Assembly: GCF_900232945.1 (NCBI RefSeq)
Contig: NZ_OCTU01000005.1
Coordinates: forward strand, 1-64,000
Reading direction: 5' to 3'
Origin: Urinicoccus timonensis
GTDB lineage: Bacteria > Bacillota > Clostridia > Tissierellales > Peptoniphilaceae
DNA length: 64,000 nt
In this document: positions 17,883-26,337 of the stretch, one piece after another
How positions within the stretch are numbered: the first letter of the stretch is position 1
Layout: each line of letters starts with the position of its first letter
The notes under the pieces: generated by a model
What the model saw: only the letters and a program-made list of their open reading frames with translations
Database searches by the model: none
Told to the model about the DNA's origin: nothing
Made by a program: the position numbers and the translations under genes

Positions 17883-18764
17883 ATGGGAGCAATGATTTTA
17901 ATCTCTATAGAGCAAGGGTTTATCTTTTCCCTTTTGGCTATAGGAGTTATGTTGACGTTTAGAATATTGGATATCGCAGACTTGTCTGTTGAAGGGACCT
18001 TTCCTCTAGGAGCCTTTGTCTTTGCAAAGTTTGCCCATATCTTTTTGCCTCCGGTATCCATGGTGCTTTCATTTTTTGCAGGATGCCTGGCCGGTTATTT
18101 TACCTACTTTCTCTATAAAAAAGTAAAAATAGCACCAATCCTGGCGGGAATTTTAACCATGACTATCCTCTATACCGTAAACTTAAGACTAACAGGACAA
18201 AGCAATGTCCCCCTTATGGATGCCCCTTCTATGTTTGATTTTTTTAGTGGGACTTGGGGGAAACTAATTTCTCTGGCCTTCATTGCCTTAATCATTAAAC
18301 TGGCTCTGGATTGGTTTTTTAAAACAGAAAAAGGCTATTTGCTCTTAGCAACAGGAGATAACGAGGACTTGGTGAAGTCCTTGGGACAAAAGCCAGATAA
18401 GTTCTATTGCTTAGGTTTGGTTTTATCCAATGGCCTGGCAGCCTTGGCTGGTTGCCTAGCTGCCCAATATCAAGGATATGTAGATATTTCTATGGGGCAA
18501 TCCATGATTGTTACAGCTTTAGCCAGTTTGATTATTGGAGAAACTAGCTTTCAAAAACTTCCCATTCGTGGGACAAGCCGGTGTATTTTAGGGGCCATTG
18601 TTTACCGGATTATTTATGGATTAGCCCTTTATATGGGTCTAGCCCCAGATGATTTAAAGGCCATTACGGGCCTCTTGGTCATTATCTTTATTGCCTATAA
18701 CAACCTTAGTAAGCAGGTCTTAAAAAAGGAGTCAAAGCATGTTAAAAATCAACCGCCTATCTAA
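17883..18764 (+). CDS. ABC transporter permease (TrpY-like)
   Basis: A 293-residue membrane protein of the branched-chain-amino-acid/CmpB permease type with about eight or nine hydrophobic segments, starting IEQGFIFSLLAIGVMLTFRILD and including the family motif DLSVEGTFPLGAF. AAAAGGAG precedes the ATG. The end overlaps the ATPase gene by 26 bases, so the subunits are cotranslated. It forms the channel of the T-box-controlled importer. Confidence 0.92.
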   Translation: MGAMILISIEQGFIFSLLAIGVMLTFRILDIADLSVEGTFPLGAFVFAKFAHIFLPPVSMVLSFFAGCLAGYFTYFLYKKVKIAPILAGILTMTILYTVNLRLTGQSNVPLMDAPSMFDFFSGTWGKLISLAFIALIIKLALDWFFKTEKGYLLLATGDNEDLVKSLGQKPDKFYCLGLVLSNGLAALAGCLAAQYQGYVDISMGQSMIVTALASLIIGETSFQKLPIRGTSRCILGAIVYRIIYGLALYMGLAPDDLKAITGLLVIIFIAYNNLSKQVLKKESKHVKNQPPI

Positions 18765-19509
18765 AACTTTCTATCCTGGAACAGAAGAAGAAAATAGAGT
18801 GTTCAATGAATTTTCCCTGGATATTAGGGGAGAAGAGTGCACAGCAATCCTGGGACCCAATGGATGTGGAAAGTCCACCTTGTTTAACCTGATCTCTGGA
18901 AAGATTCAAGAAGACCAAGGAAACATTCAATTGGAAAATGTAAATTTAAGCGACTTAAAAGAAGAAAATAGGGCTCGCTATATTGGTAAGGTGATGCAAG
19001 ATCCTAGCAAGGGGGTCAGCCCTAACTTAACAGTTTTAGAAAATATGAGTATTGCTAGGAAGAAGGGGGAAAAATTTACCTTAAAATCCCTCTTAAAGAG
19101 TCGGGATAAGGAAGTTATTATCGAAGAACTAAAAACCCTAAACCTGGGCCTGGAAAATAAGTTAAATACCAAGGTGAAATACCTGTCTGGGGGTCAAAGA
19201 CAAAGCCTATCCCTTCTTATGGCAACCCTTGTAAAACCTAATCTCCTACTTCTTGATGAACATACTGCAGCCCTAGACCCTAAAACGAGTCAAATTATTA
19301 TGGAAAAGACAGTGGAGCTCATAGAAAGAGAAAAGATGATGACCCTAATGATTACCCATAGTTTAAGAAATGCAGTCCAGTTTGCAGATCGGGTTATTAT
19401 GCTGAACCATGGCCAGATCATGTTTGACCTAAAGACCCAGGGCTTGACAGAAATAGAGTTGGAAGAACTCTATTATGAAACAATCAACCAATCCTTAAAA
19501 ACAGCCTAA
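18739..19509 (+). CDS. ABC transporter ATP-binding protein (TrpZ-like)
   Basis: A 256-residue ATPase with Walker A LGPNGCGKSTLFNLI (about residues 38-52), the signature YLSGGQRQSLSL, Walker B NLLLLDEHTAALDP and the switch His in MITHSLRNA. It energises the importer made with the two genes before it. A terminator follows, so the T-box unit is these three genes. Confidence 0.95.
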   Translation: MLKINRLSKTFYPGTEEENRVFNEFSLDIRGEECTAILGPNGCGKSTLFNLISGKIQEDQGNIQLENVNLSDLKEENRARYIGKVMQDPSKGVSPNLTVLENMSIARKKGEKFTLKSLLKSRDKEVIIEELKTLNLGLENKLNTKVKYLSGGQRQSLSLLMATLVKPNLLLLDEHTAALDPKTSQIIMEKTVELIEREKMMTLMITHSLRNAVQFADRVIMLNHGQIMFDLKTQGLTEIELEELYYETINQSLKTA

Positions 19510-19514
19510 AAATG

Positions 19515-19557
19515 CTAAAAGACCTTATTCCTAACAAGTCAAGAATAGGGTCTTTTA
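19515..19557 (+). terminator. Terminator after the ABC importer operon
   Basis: AAAAGACCTTATTC pairs with GAATAGGGTCTTTT (one G-T wobble) across a short loop. Confidence 0.8.
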
Positions 19558-19619
19558 CTCTTTATAAGGAGTAAAAAAGAATAAGAGTTTTGCCTAAAAA
19601 CTATTTTTATTTAATTTGA

Positions 19620-19639
19620 ATATATATATATATATATAT
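19620..19639 (+). repeat. (AT)10 dinucleotide tract upstream of a secreted-protein gene
   Basis: Ten AT units in a row lie between a TTGAAT hexamer (19616) and TATCTA (19643). The tract may sit inside a promoter spacer. The interval 19510-19804 otherwise holds the terminator at 19515 and a possible 23-residue frame. Confidence 0.8.
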
Positions 19640-19691
19640 GGGTATCTATAAATAAATAGAAATTTAAAGAGATGAATATTTGGAGGCGAAT

Positions 19692-19763
19692 ATGAAGAGG
19701 ACAATATTTTATCCTGCCAGGTATAAAAATGGTGACAAAAATAATTTTTTAAAAGAATATTGA
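19692..19763 (+). CDS. Possible 23-residue leader peptide
   Basis: ATG at 19692 follows TGGAGG at a good distance and reads MKRTIFYPARYKNGDKNNFL then KEY and a stop. It precedes the secreted protein at 19805. The ribosome site is the only support; no family is recognised and it could be chance. Confidence 0.25.
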   Translation: MKRTIFYPARYKNGDKNNFLKEY

Positions 19764-19804
19764 CTTGGAAACTTTACACAAGGCTCCTAGAAGGAGAATA
19801 TAAA

Positions 19805-20260
19805 ATGAAAAAAATTTTAGTAAGTGTACTTATTTTGTGTTTTTGTCTTATTCTAGCGAGGACAAGCTTAGCTAAAGATTCCTCATTGGAAGATCAAAAT
19901 AAATCTCTCGACTACGTGACAAAATCAAGCCCTCAAGAAAAAATTCCTAGTAAAATAGGGCAAGTATCCTTCAGGATTACAACAGAAGCTAGGGTTCTTC
20001 GCAGCAAGGATACAGGAAAGATTTTAAGGGTTGAAGATTTTGGGTCCCCCTATGCCAGTATTTCTGGTTTCCAATCAGAATTTCAACATGGGGGTTTTAG
20101 TATTGATCGGACATCTCCAAAATCTGCGCGATTTTCTGCTAGAGGTCAATTCATTATTAGCAAGCCGAGTTTCTTAGTGGGAGGAGATATTATTTCCTAT
20201 CCCATGGATTTTAAAGTCAAGACGGAGCCCTTGACGATTGTAAGTTATATTTCTTGGTAG
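19805..20260 (+). CDS. Small secreted protein of unknown function
   Basis: A 151-residue protein with a Sec signal peptide (MKKILVSVLILCFCLILARTSLA). The mature part is polar with beta-type patterning (VSFRITTEARVLRSKDTG, ISGFQSEFQHGGFS, FIISKPSFLVGGDIISYPMD) and no domain I recognise. AGAAGGAG precedes the ATG at 19805; the frame is open further upstream but without a ribosome site. It is followed closely by a two-helix membrane protein, and the pair may act together at the cell surface. Confidence 0.7.
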   Translation: MKKILVSVLILCFCLILARTSLAKDSSLEDQNKSLDYVTKSSPQEKIPSKIGQVSFRITTEARVLRSKDTGKILRVEDFGSPYASISGFQSEFQHGGFSIDRTSPKSARFSARGQFIISKPSFLVGGDIISYPMDFKVKTEPLTIVSYISW

Positions 20261-20284
20261 TTGCTAAGGTATGGAGGGGATAAA

Positions 20285-20533
20285 ATGAACGTTTTATCGA
20301 AAACCTTAAAAATTTTTGCTTATTTATCGATTCCTATGACGATTTTAGTTTTAATAGGAAAATTTTGCCAACCAGAGTATCAAATGGTCTTTTCGGGGCA
20401 AGGAGATATGCTGGGAAAAAATGTTGTAGTTGGAGTCATTATTAATTTAATTTTTAATGTTTTCCTTTTATTAGGGGCGGGCCTTGTTTTTTATGGCCTG
20501 GCCAGGCTTTTGGAAAGAGAAGAAATAAAATAA
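20285..20533 (+). CDS. Small membrane protein, two transmembrane helices
   Basis: An 82-residue protein with two hydrophobic segments, IFAYLSIPMTILVLIGKFC and LIFNVFLLLGAGLVFYGLA, and a charged C-terminus LLEREEIK. GGAGGGG precedes the ATG at 20285. It is probably cotranscribed with the secreted protein upstream. No family is recognised. Confidence 0.7.
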   Translation: MNVLSKTLKIFAYLSIPMTILVLIGKFCQPEYQMVFSGQGDMLGKNVVVGVIINLIFNVFLLLGAGLVFYGLARLLEREEIK

Positions 20534-20539
20534 GACGAA

Positions 20540-20568
20540 AAAGGAACTCATCTAAGAGTTCCTTTTTT
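20540..20568 (+). terminator. Bidirectional terminator between the small membrane protein and pepA
   Basis: AAAAAGGAACTC pairs with GAGTTCCTTTTTT around a short loop. It serves both convergent transcripts. Confidence 0.85.
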
Positions 20569-20611
20569 AAAATCTACAAAAGAAATAAAATTCTGTTTAT
20601 GTTAGGAAATT

Positions 20612-22060
20612 TTATTCATCATCTTCCTTAGCTTTAGAAAATCTTTTGGCTAGGTGGTAAAGAGTTTTTACATGGGATCCGGTAGCTCCCTTGGGAAGGG
20701 CTCCAACAGGCCGGTCTAACCAAGCAGTTCCTGCAATGTCCAAGTGGACCCAGGGAGTTTGGTCAACGAATTTTTCTAAGAAGAGACCAGCGGTAATGGT
20801 TCCGGCACCTTTGATTTTACCAGTGTTGTAAACATCTGCTACATCAGATTTAATATATTCTTGGTAACCGGGAAGGTTGGGAAGTTCCCAAACTTGTTCA
20901 TCAGCAATTTCACTGGCTCTTTTGACCAAGGCCATGGTATCTGGACAGTTTGTGACTGCACCAGCTGCAAGGTCTCCTAAGGCTACGATACAAGCGCCGG
21001 TTAAAGTAGCTAAGTCTACAACAAATTCTGGATGGTAGGTGTCTACAGCATAGGCCAAGGCATCAGCTAGAGTAATACGACCTTCTGCATCGGTGTTGCC
21101 AACTTCAATGGATAGGCCCCGAAGAGATCCAATAATATCTCCTGTCTTATAGGCATCTCCGGAAATCATATTTTCACAAAGAGCACAAACTCCTACGACA
21201 TTGACCTTTAATTTTCTTTTTGCAATGGCAGAAATAGCCCCAATAACTGTGGCAGATCCACCCATATCGGATTGCATGGTTTTCATGCCACCTGGGGTTT
21301 TAATGCAGTATCCACCGGAGTCATAGGCAAGGCCTTTACCAACATAGGCAATGGTCTTTTTAGAAGAGGGATCTCCTTGGTAGTTCATGATCAGAAGCTG
21401 GGGTTCCTTGGCAGAACCACGAGCTACAGATAAAAAGGCAGTCATTCCCAAGTCTTCAATTTCTTTTTTTCCTAAAATACTGACTTGAACCCCATCTTTT
21501 TCTAAAAGGTCCTTGGCTGTTTGGGCAATGATTTTTGGATACATATCCATAGCTGGAGTGTTTACTAGATCTCTAGTAACAAAGATTTTATCAACCAGGG
21601 TATTGGCTTCGTCAATGGCATCTTCCACTACAGTCATTTTTTTATTTTCAGGGACTTTAAGGTAGATTTCTTTTAGGCTGGTGGTGTGCTTTTCACTTAG
21701 GTAGCGGTCGAATTTATATTCTCCGGCTCTTAGACCTTCCACATAGGCATGAACTGTTCTTCGGCTACATAGTCCGTCTACATTCAAAAGATCCAAAGAT
21801 AGAGATTCGATCTTGTGTTGGTTGGCGAAGTGGCTTAATTTGGCAAAAGAATCTCTCAATTGATTATAGCTTGCCCTATTTAGGTCTCCAAGACCTAAAT
21901 AAATTTTGGGATTTTCCAGGTCTAGACAGGGATAAATTTCTCCTATATCTCCTTTAAAAACCTGGTTTGAATAGTATTTTTCAATAAAAGAATCACAAGG
22001 GTGATCCTTGCTGGTTAAATAAACTTGAATGGCGGCTTGGCCATCGAATAAAAATTTCAT
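20612..22060 (-). CDS. pepA: Leucyl aminopeptidase (M17 family)
   Basis: A cytoplasmic dinuclear-metal aminopeptidase releasing N-terminal Leu and other residues. At 482 residues it is normal length, with a divergent N-domain and a conserved catalytic C-domain: VGKGLAYDSGGYCIKT (metal/active-site Lys region), MQSDMGGSATV and the M17 signature NTDAEGRITLADAL, then VVDLATLTGA. It is monocistronic on the minus strand with AAGGAGG upstream of the ATG. Confidence 0.95.
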   Translation of the reverse strand: MKFLFDGQAAIQVYLTSKDHPCDSFIEKYYSNQVFKGDIGEIYPCLDLENPKIYLGLGDLNRASYNQLRDSFAKLSHFANQHKIESLSLDLLNVDGLCSRRTVHAYVEGLRAGEYKFDRYLSEKHTTSLKEIYLKVPENKKMTVVEDAIDEANTLVDKIFVTRDLVNTPAMDMYPKIIAQTAKDLLEKDGVQVSILGKKEIEDLGMTAFLSVARGSAKEPQLLIMNYQGDPSSKKTIAYVGKGLAYDSGGYCIKTPGGMKTMQSDMGGSATVIGAISAIAKRKLKVNVVGVCALCENMISGDAYKTGDIIGSLRGLSIEVGNTDAEGRITLADALAYAVDTYHPEFVVDLATLTGACIVALGDLAAGAVTNCPDTMALVKRASEIADEQVWELPNLPGYQEYIKSDVADVYNTGKIKGAGTITAGLFLEKFVDQTPWVHLDIAGTAWLDRPVGALPKGATGSHVKTLYHLAKRFSKAKEDDE

Positions 22061-22179
22061 ATTTCCTCCTTAAGTTAACGTTAAGTGTATTATAGCAAAT
22101 GACAAAACGATTGACAAATTGGAGACTCCTATATAAGAAGAGTCAATTATGTGGTATTATTGAGTAAAAGAGGTGAGAG

Positions 22180-22713
22180 ATGAAAGGTTTAGTCTTATAT
22201 TCAAGTCGAACAGGGAGAACGAGAAAACTAGCCCAGGGTCTTTATAAACATTTAAAGGACTGGGATGTAGATATCCAAGATATTAAAGACAAGCCCAGTT
22301 TAGAGGCTTATGATACGATTTTCTTAGGCTTTTGGGCCTATAGGGCGACCATTGACCCTGTTGTCGAAAAAATTTTGGACCAAGTAAAAGGCAAAGATGT
22401 TTATGTATTTGGAACCTTGGCCTATTACGACGACTCTGACCATGCGTATAGGGTTCGGACCAATGCCATCCAGGCTGTAGAAGACCATGGAGCCCGATGT
22501 ATTGGTAGCTTCATTACCATGGGAGGCCTTGATCAAGCTAGAGTTGAGGCGAAAAAACAGGCGAAAAAGCCCCTTAAGCGGCCCTTGACTAAGGCCAGTC
22601 TCATGCGCTATGAATTGACTAAGGATTATCCTACAGATGTCGATATTGCCTATCTAGCAGAGAAGGTAGACTTAAAATTGAGGATTATGAAAGAAAGTGG
22701 AGGAGACTTATGA
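22180..22713 (+). CDS. Flavodoxin-like protein
   Basis: A 177-residue flavodoxin-fold protein. The FMN phosphate loop is SSRTGRTRKLAQ at residues 8-19, and FLGFWAYRATIDP and FGTLAYYDDSDHAYR form the later loops. The C-terminal 60 residues are basic and extra to a plain flavodoxin. It starts an apparent operon with an HD hydrolase (overlap of four bases) and a two-component system. Its redox partner is unknown. Confidence 0.85.
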   Translation: MKGLVLYSSRTGRTRKLAQGLYKHLKDWDVDIQDIKDKPSLEAYDTIFLGFWAYRATIDPVVEKILDQVKGKDVYVFGTLAYYDDSDHAYRVRTNAIQAVEDHGARCIGSFITMGGLDQARVEAKKQAKKPLKRPLTKASLMRYELTKDYPTDVDIAYLAEKVDLKLRIMKESGGDL

Positions 22714-23291
22714 TACCTACAAGACAAGATGCTGAAAAATTATTGTATGAATACACTGAATCAGAAGCTTTAAGACAGCATGCCCACCAGGTAGAAGTGG
22801 TAATGGAATATTTTGCCGAAATAAATGATGAGGATGTAGATCTCTGGGGGACTGTAGGACTTTTACATGACTTGGACTATGAAAAATATCCCGATCAACA
22901 TTGTATTAAGGTGAGGGAAATACTAGAGGCCCATGATTATCCTGAAGAAATCATTCGAGCTGTCCAATCCCATGGTTATGGCATGTGTTGTGATGTCAAA
23001 CCGGAAAGTAAAATGGAAAAAATTCTATATACTATTGATGAACTTACAGGCATTATCAATGCAGCCTGTCTCTTACGACCAAGCCGGTCGGTTCTAGACC
23101 TCAAGTTAAAGTCTTTAAAGAAAAAATACAAGGACAAAAAATTTGCTGCTGGTTGTGACCGGTCCATTATTGAAAAGGGGATTGAGAATCTGGACTACAG
23201 TGCCGATGAAGTTATGGAACTCACCATAAAAGGACTTCAAAACCAGGCTGAAAGAGCAGGATTAAAGGGGAATATAGATCAAGATGTTTAA
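22710..23291 (+). CDS. HD-domain hydrolase
   Basis: A 193-residue HDIG-type protein. The metal-binding residues are the His in EALRQHAHQVE, the HD pair in VGLLHDLDYEKYPDQH and the later His in AVQSHGYG. Such proteins hydrolyse phosphate esters, often of nucleotides; the substrate cannot be told. It overlaps the flavodoxin gene before it by four bases and the response regulator gene after it by eight, so it belongs to that operon. Confidence 0.85.
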   Translation: MIPTRQDAEKLLYEYTESEALRQHAHQVEVVMEYFAEINDEDVDLWGTVGLLHDLDYEKYPDQHCIKVREILEAHDYPEEIIRAVQSHGYGMCCDVKPESKMEKILYTIDELTGIINAACLLRPSRSVLDLKLKSLKKKYKDKKFAAGCDRSIIEKGIENLDYSADEVMELTIKGLQNQAERAGLKGNIDQDV

Positions 23292-23976
23292 ACTTTTGAT
23301 TGTAGATGACGAGCAGAGAATTCGGGAGGTTATTAAGACTTATGCCGAATTTGAGGGTCACGAGGTCATGGAGGCCAAGGATGGTTTGGAAGCCATTCAG
23401 CTCTGCAAAGAGAATGACTTTGATGTCATTGTTATGGACATTATGATGCCCCACCTAGATGGATTTTCTGCTTATAAGGAAATAAAAAAGACCAAAGATA
23501 TCCCTGTTTTAATGCTATCAGCAAGGGATGAAGAGTATGACAAGCTCTTTGGTTTTGAAATTGGCATTGACGACTATGTGGTAAAGCCCTTTTCTCCCAA
23601 GGAGTTGCTGGCTCGCTTAAATGTTATAGTTTCTAGGCATCAAAAACTTAGGCCAAGCCATGAGCTCAAGTTTGAAGGTTTGGAAATTGACCAAGATGGT
23701 CGGGAGGTCTATGTAGACCATAACCGGATTGAGCTGACACCGAAAGAATATGAAATTCTTTTATTTCTAGCTAAAAATGATGGAATTGCCCTATCTAGGG
23801 AAAAGCTCTTAAATCAAATTTGGGGCTATGATTTTTATGGAGATGACCGAACGGTAGATACTCATATCAAGATGTTGAGGAATAGTCTTGGGGAGTATAG
23901 AAAATTTATCGTAACGGTAAGGGGGGTAGGATACAAGTTTGACACAAGAGTACAAGACCAGGAAGAAAGAGCATAG
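23284..23976 (+). CDS. OmpR-family response regulator
   Basis: 230 residues: a receiver domain with acidic pocket VDDEQ, phospho-acceptor Asp52 (VIVMDIMMPHLDG) and the KPF switch Lys, and a C-terminal winged helix (RIELTPKEYEILLFLAKNDG...RTVDTHIKMLRNSLG). It pairs with the histidine kinase that overlaps its end. Target genes cannot be told; the flavodoxin/HD genes ahead of it are candidates. Confidence 0.95.
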   Translation: MFKLLIVDDEQRIREVIKTYAEFEGHEVMEAKDGLEAIQLCKENDFDVIVMDIMMPHLDGFSAYKEIKKTKDIPVLMLSARDEEYDKLFGFEIGIDDYVVKPFSPKELLARLNVIVSRHQKLRPSHELKFEGLEIDQDGREVYVDHNRIELTPKEYEILLFLAKNDGIALSREKLLNQIWGYDFYGDDRTVDTHIKMLRNSLGEYRKFIVTVRGVGYKFDTRVQDQEERA

Positions 23977-25405
23977 TAAGTTTTTTATTGACTTTAAAAG
24001 CATTCGCTTTAAATATTGGTTGAGTTTTATTGGATTTGCTACAGTTCTCTTGCTAATTTTATGGCTCTTACAGATTGTTTTTTTAAATCAATTTTACGAA
24101 TCCATGAAGGTTAGAGAAATTGAAAAAATTGGTTACAACCTAACCAAACAATATAACAGTAAACATTTTAAACAAACAGTCCTACTAACAGCCTTTACCA
24201 AGGGAATTGACATTAGCATCGTCAATGAAGACCGCTATATTACCTTTCCAAAATCAGACAACAATGTATTTTCTCAGCCTAAGTCTTTGCCCAGGGAATA
24301 TTTTAACCAGTATTTTGCCAAGTTAGATAAAAAGACCAAACCATCAAAAATCTTTACCCAGAGTTTTTTAGGGTCAGATGAAATTCAGTTAAGCTACAGC
24401 AGTATTTTAGGTAAAAAAAATGGAAAGATGGAATACTTACTGATGACAACCCCCTTGGAGCCTGTGGAATCCACCATCGATATCTTGAAAAATCAGTTGA
24501 TCATTATCTCGGGCCTATCTCTGGCTTTGGCCCTAGTTCTTTCTTTTTTCATGTCCAACCACCTTGCCAAGCCCCTGGTTAGGATGGCAAAATCTGCTAA
24601 AAAATTAGGAGATGGCCACTTTGATGTGGAATTTACAAAGGGAGACTATACAGAAGCGGATGAATTGGCCGACACCCTAAACCATGCAACGGATGAATTA
24701 AGTAAGACTCTAGAAATGAGAAAAGACCTAATCGCCAATGTTAGCCACGATTTAAAAACCCCTCTAACAGTGATTAAGTCCTATGGTGAAATGATTCGAG
24801 ACATTTCTGGAGATAATCCTAAACTAAGGAATGAACATGTAAATACAATTATCCAAGAAGCAGACAACTTGACCATGCTTGTAAATGACTTATTAGACCT
24901 ATCCAAGGTAGAATCAGAACTAAGCCACTTACAAAAATATCCTCTGGATTTGGAAAAACTTGCCCGGTCTGTTTTAGACCGTTTTAAAATGATGGAGCAG
25001 TATAATGGATATCACTTTGACATGGAGGTGAAGGGGGCTGGGGTGATTTTAGCTGATGAAAGTAAAATGAGGCAGGTCCTATACAATTTCATAGCAAATG
25101 CTGTAAACTATGCCGGCTTGGATAAGCAAGTTATTATTAAAATTACTGAACTTGATGACCAAGTTCTTTGCCAGGTTATTGACCATGGCAAGGGAATTCC
25201 TGAGGACCAGCAAAAATATATATGGGACCGCTATTATCGGGTCCAAAAAAACCACTCTAGGTTTATCGTAGGCACAGGATTGGGCTTATTTATTGTAAAA
25301 AGCATCCTAGACCTCCATGGCTTTAGCTATGGAGTAGAGTCTAAAGTAAATGAAGGGAGCTGTTTTTATTTTAAGGCTCCAGTTTTTAAGGATATAAAAA
25401 AATAG
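23939..25405 (+). CDS. Membrane sensor histidine kinase
   Basis: 488 residues. A first membrane helix (about 29-49) and a second (about 187-206) flank an extracellular sensor of roughly 135 residues, followed by HAMP, the phospho-acceptor His270 (NVSHDLKTPLTVIKS), the N box (VLYNFIANAVNYA), G1 (DHGKGIPEDQQ) and G2 (GTGLGLFIVKSIL). The start is uncertain: the TTG at 23939 overlaps the regulator by 38 bases and no ATG is nearby. It phosphorylates the preceding regulator. Its terminator is interrupted by an insertion sequence. Confidence 0.93.
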   Translation: MTQEYKTRKKEHSKFFIDFKSIRFKYWLSFIGFATVLLLILWLLQIVFLNQFYESMKVREIEKIGYNLTKQYNSKHFKQTVLLTAFTKGIDISIVNEDRYITFPKSDNNVFSQPKSLPREYFNQYFAKLDKKTKPSKIFTQSFLGSDEIQLSYSSILGKKNGKMEYLLMTTPLEPVESTIDILKNQLIIISGLSLALALVLSFFMSNHLAKPLVRMAKSAKKLGDGHFDVEFTKGDYTEADELADTLNHATDELSKTLEMRKDLIANVSHDLKTPLTVIKSYGEMIRDISGDNPKLRNEHVNTIIQEADNLTMLVNDLLDLSKVESELSHLQKYPLDLEKLARSVLDRFKMMEQYNGYHFDMEVKGAGVILADESKMRQVLYNFIANAVNYAGLDKQVIIKITELDDQVLCQVIDHGKGIPEDQQKYIWDRYYRVQKNHSRFIVGTGLGLFIVKSILDLHGFSYGVESKVNEGSCFYFKAPVFKDIKK

Positions 25406-25445
25406 ACCAGATTTTTATGTGGTGACCCCATAAAGTTGGACCAAA

Positions 25446-25484
25446 TACCAGAGAGAATTTATATTTTCTCTGGTATTTTTTTAT
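25446..25484. terminator. Internal hairpin at the 3' end of the IS element
   Basis: AATACCAGAGAGAA pairs with TTTCTCTGGTATT around a short loop and continues into a T run on the plus strand; on the minus strand it overlaps the end of orfB. It may stop transcription entering or leaving the element and may now do the job of the split terminator. Confidence 0.75.
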
Positions 25485-26314
25485 GCTGCATTCTTTTCTC
25501 TGTATTCTATTGGACTTAAATATCCTAATTTTTCTTTTATCCTATCTTTATTGTAATATTCGATATAGTCTTCTATTGTTCCTTTTAATTCTTCATATGA
25601 ATAGAATTTTTTGCCATAGTAGATTTCTTGTTTTAGTATTCCAAAGAAGTTTTTCATTGGTGAGTTATCTAAGCAATTACCTTTTCTTGACATGGATTGG
25701 GTTATTCCTTCGGCTTCAAGTTTTGATGTGTATTGTTTTACCTGATAGGCCCATCCTTGGTCTGAATGAAAGGTCCTACCTTCTTTATTTATACTAGTTA
25801 TTTCTATTGCTTTTTCTAAGGCTTTTAGTATTGGGGCTAGTGTTGGTTGTTTTGATATCTCATAGGATATGATTTCACTGTTATACATGTCTAGATATGG
25901 GTTTAGGTAGAGTTTTTTTATTTGATAATTTCCATTTTTATCTTTTTCTAGGTACTTAAATTCTGTTGTGTCTGTTGTTATACATGTGTAGGCTTTTTCT
26001 ACTTTAAAGTTTCTATTTATTTTGTTATCTGTTACTTTGCCTATTGTTCCTTTGTATGATGAGTACTTTCTTGTTTTTCTTGAGAAGTTTGTTACTTGAA
26101 GTTTTAGTTTTTGTACGAGTTTTTGAACTTTCTTTTTGTTTATGAATAGTCCTTGTTTTCTTAGCACTGCTGTTATTCTTCTATATCCATAGTTTGGATT
26201 GTCTTTTCTAGTTTCTAGTATTTTCTTCTCTACTTGCTCATCTTTGTTTGGTCTGTCTAAGCGTTGTTGCCAATACATGTAACTTGATTTTGGCAGTTTG
26301 AAATATTCCAACAA
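25481..26314 (-). pseudogene. IS3-family transposase OrfB with Lys in place of the catalytic Glu
   Basis: The integrase-core (rve) half of an IS150-type transposase, 277 residues from a TTG. The DDE residues expected are Asp115 (TTDTTEF), Asp185 (FHSDQGWAY) and a Glu 35 residues later; at that spot the sequence reads NSPMKNFF, so residue 221 is Lys (codon 25652-25654), where IS150-type proteins have PMEN or PMES. The frame is open upstream to about 26410, overlapping orfA, as needed for an OrfAB fusion. Functionally probably dead. Confidence 0.85.
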
Positions 26315-26337
26315 GTCTTTTAGTTTATATTTATCTC

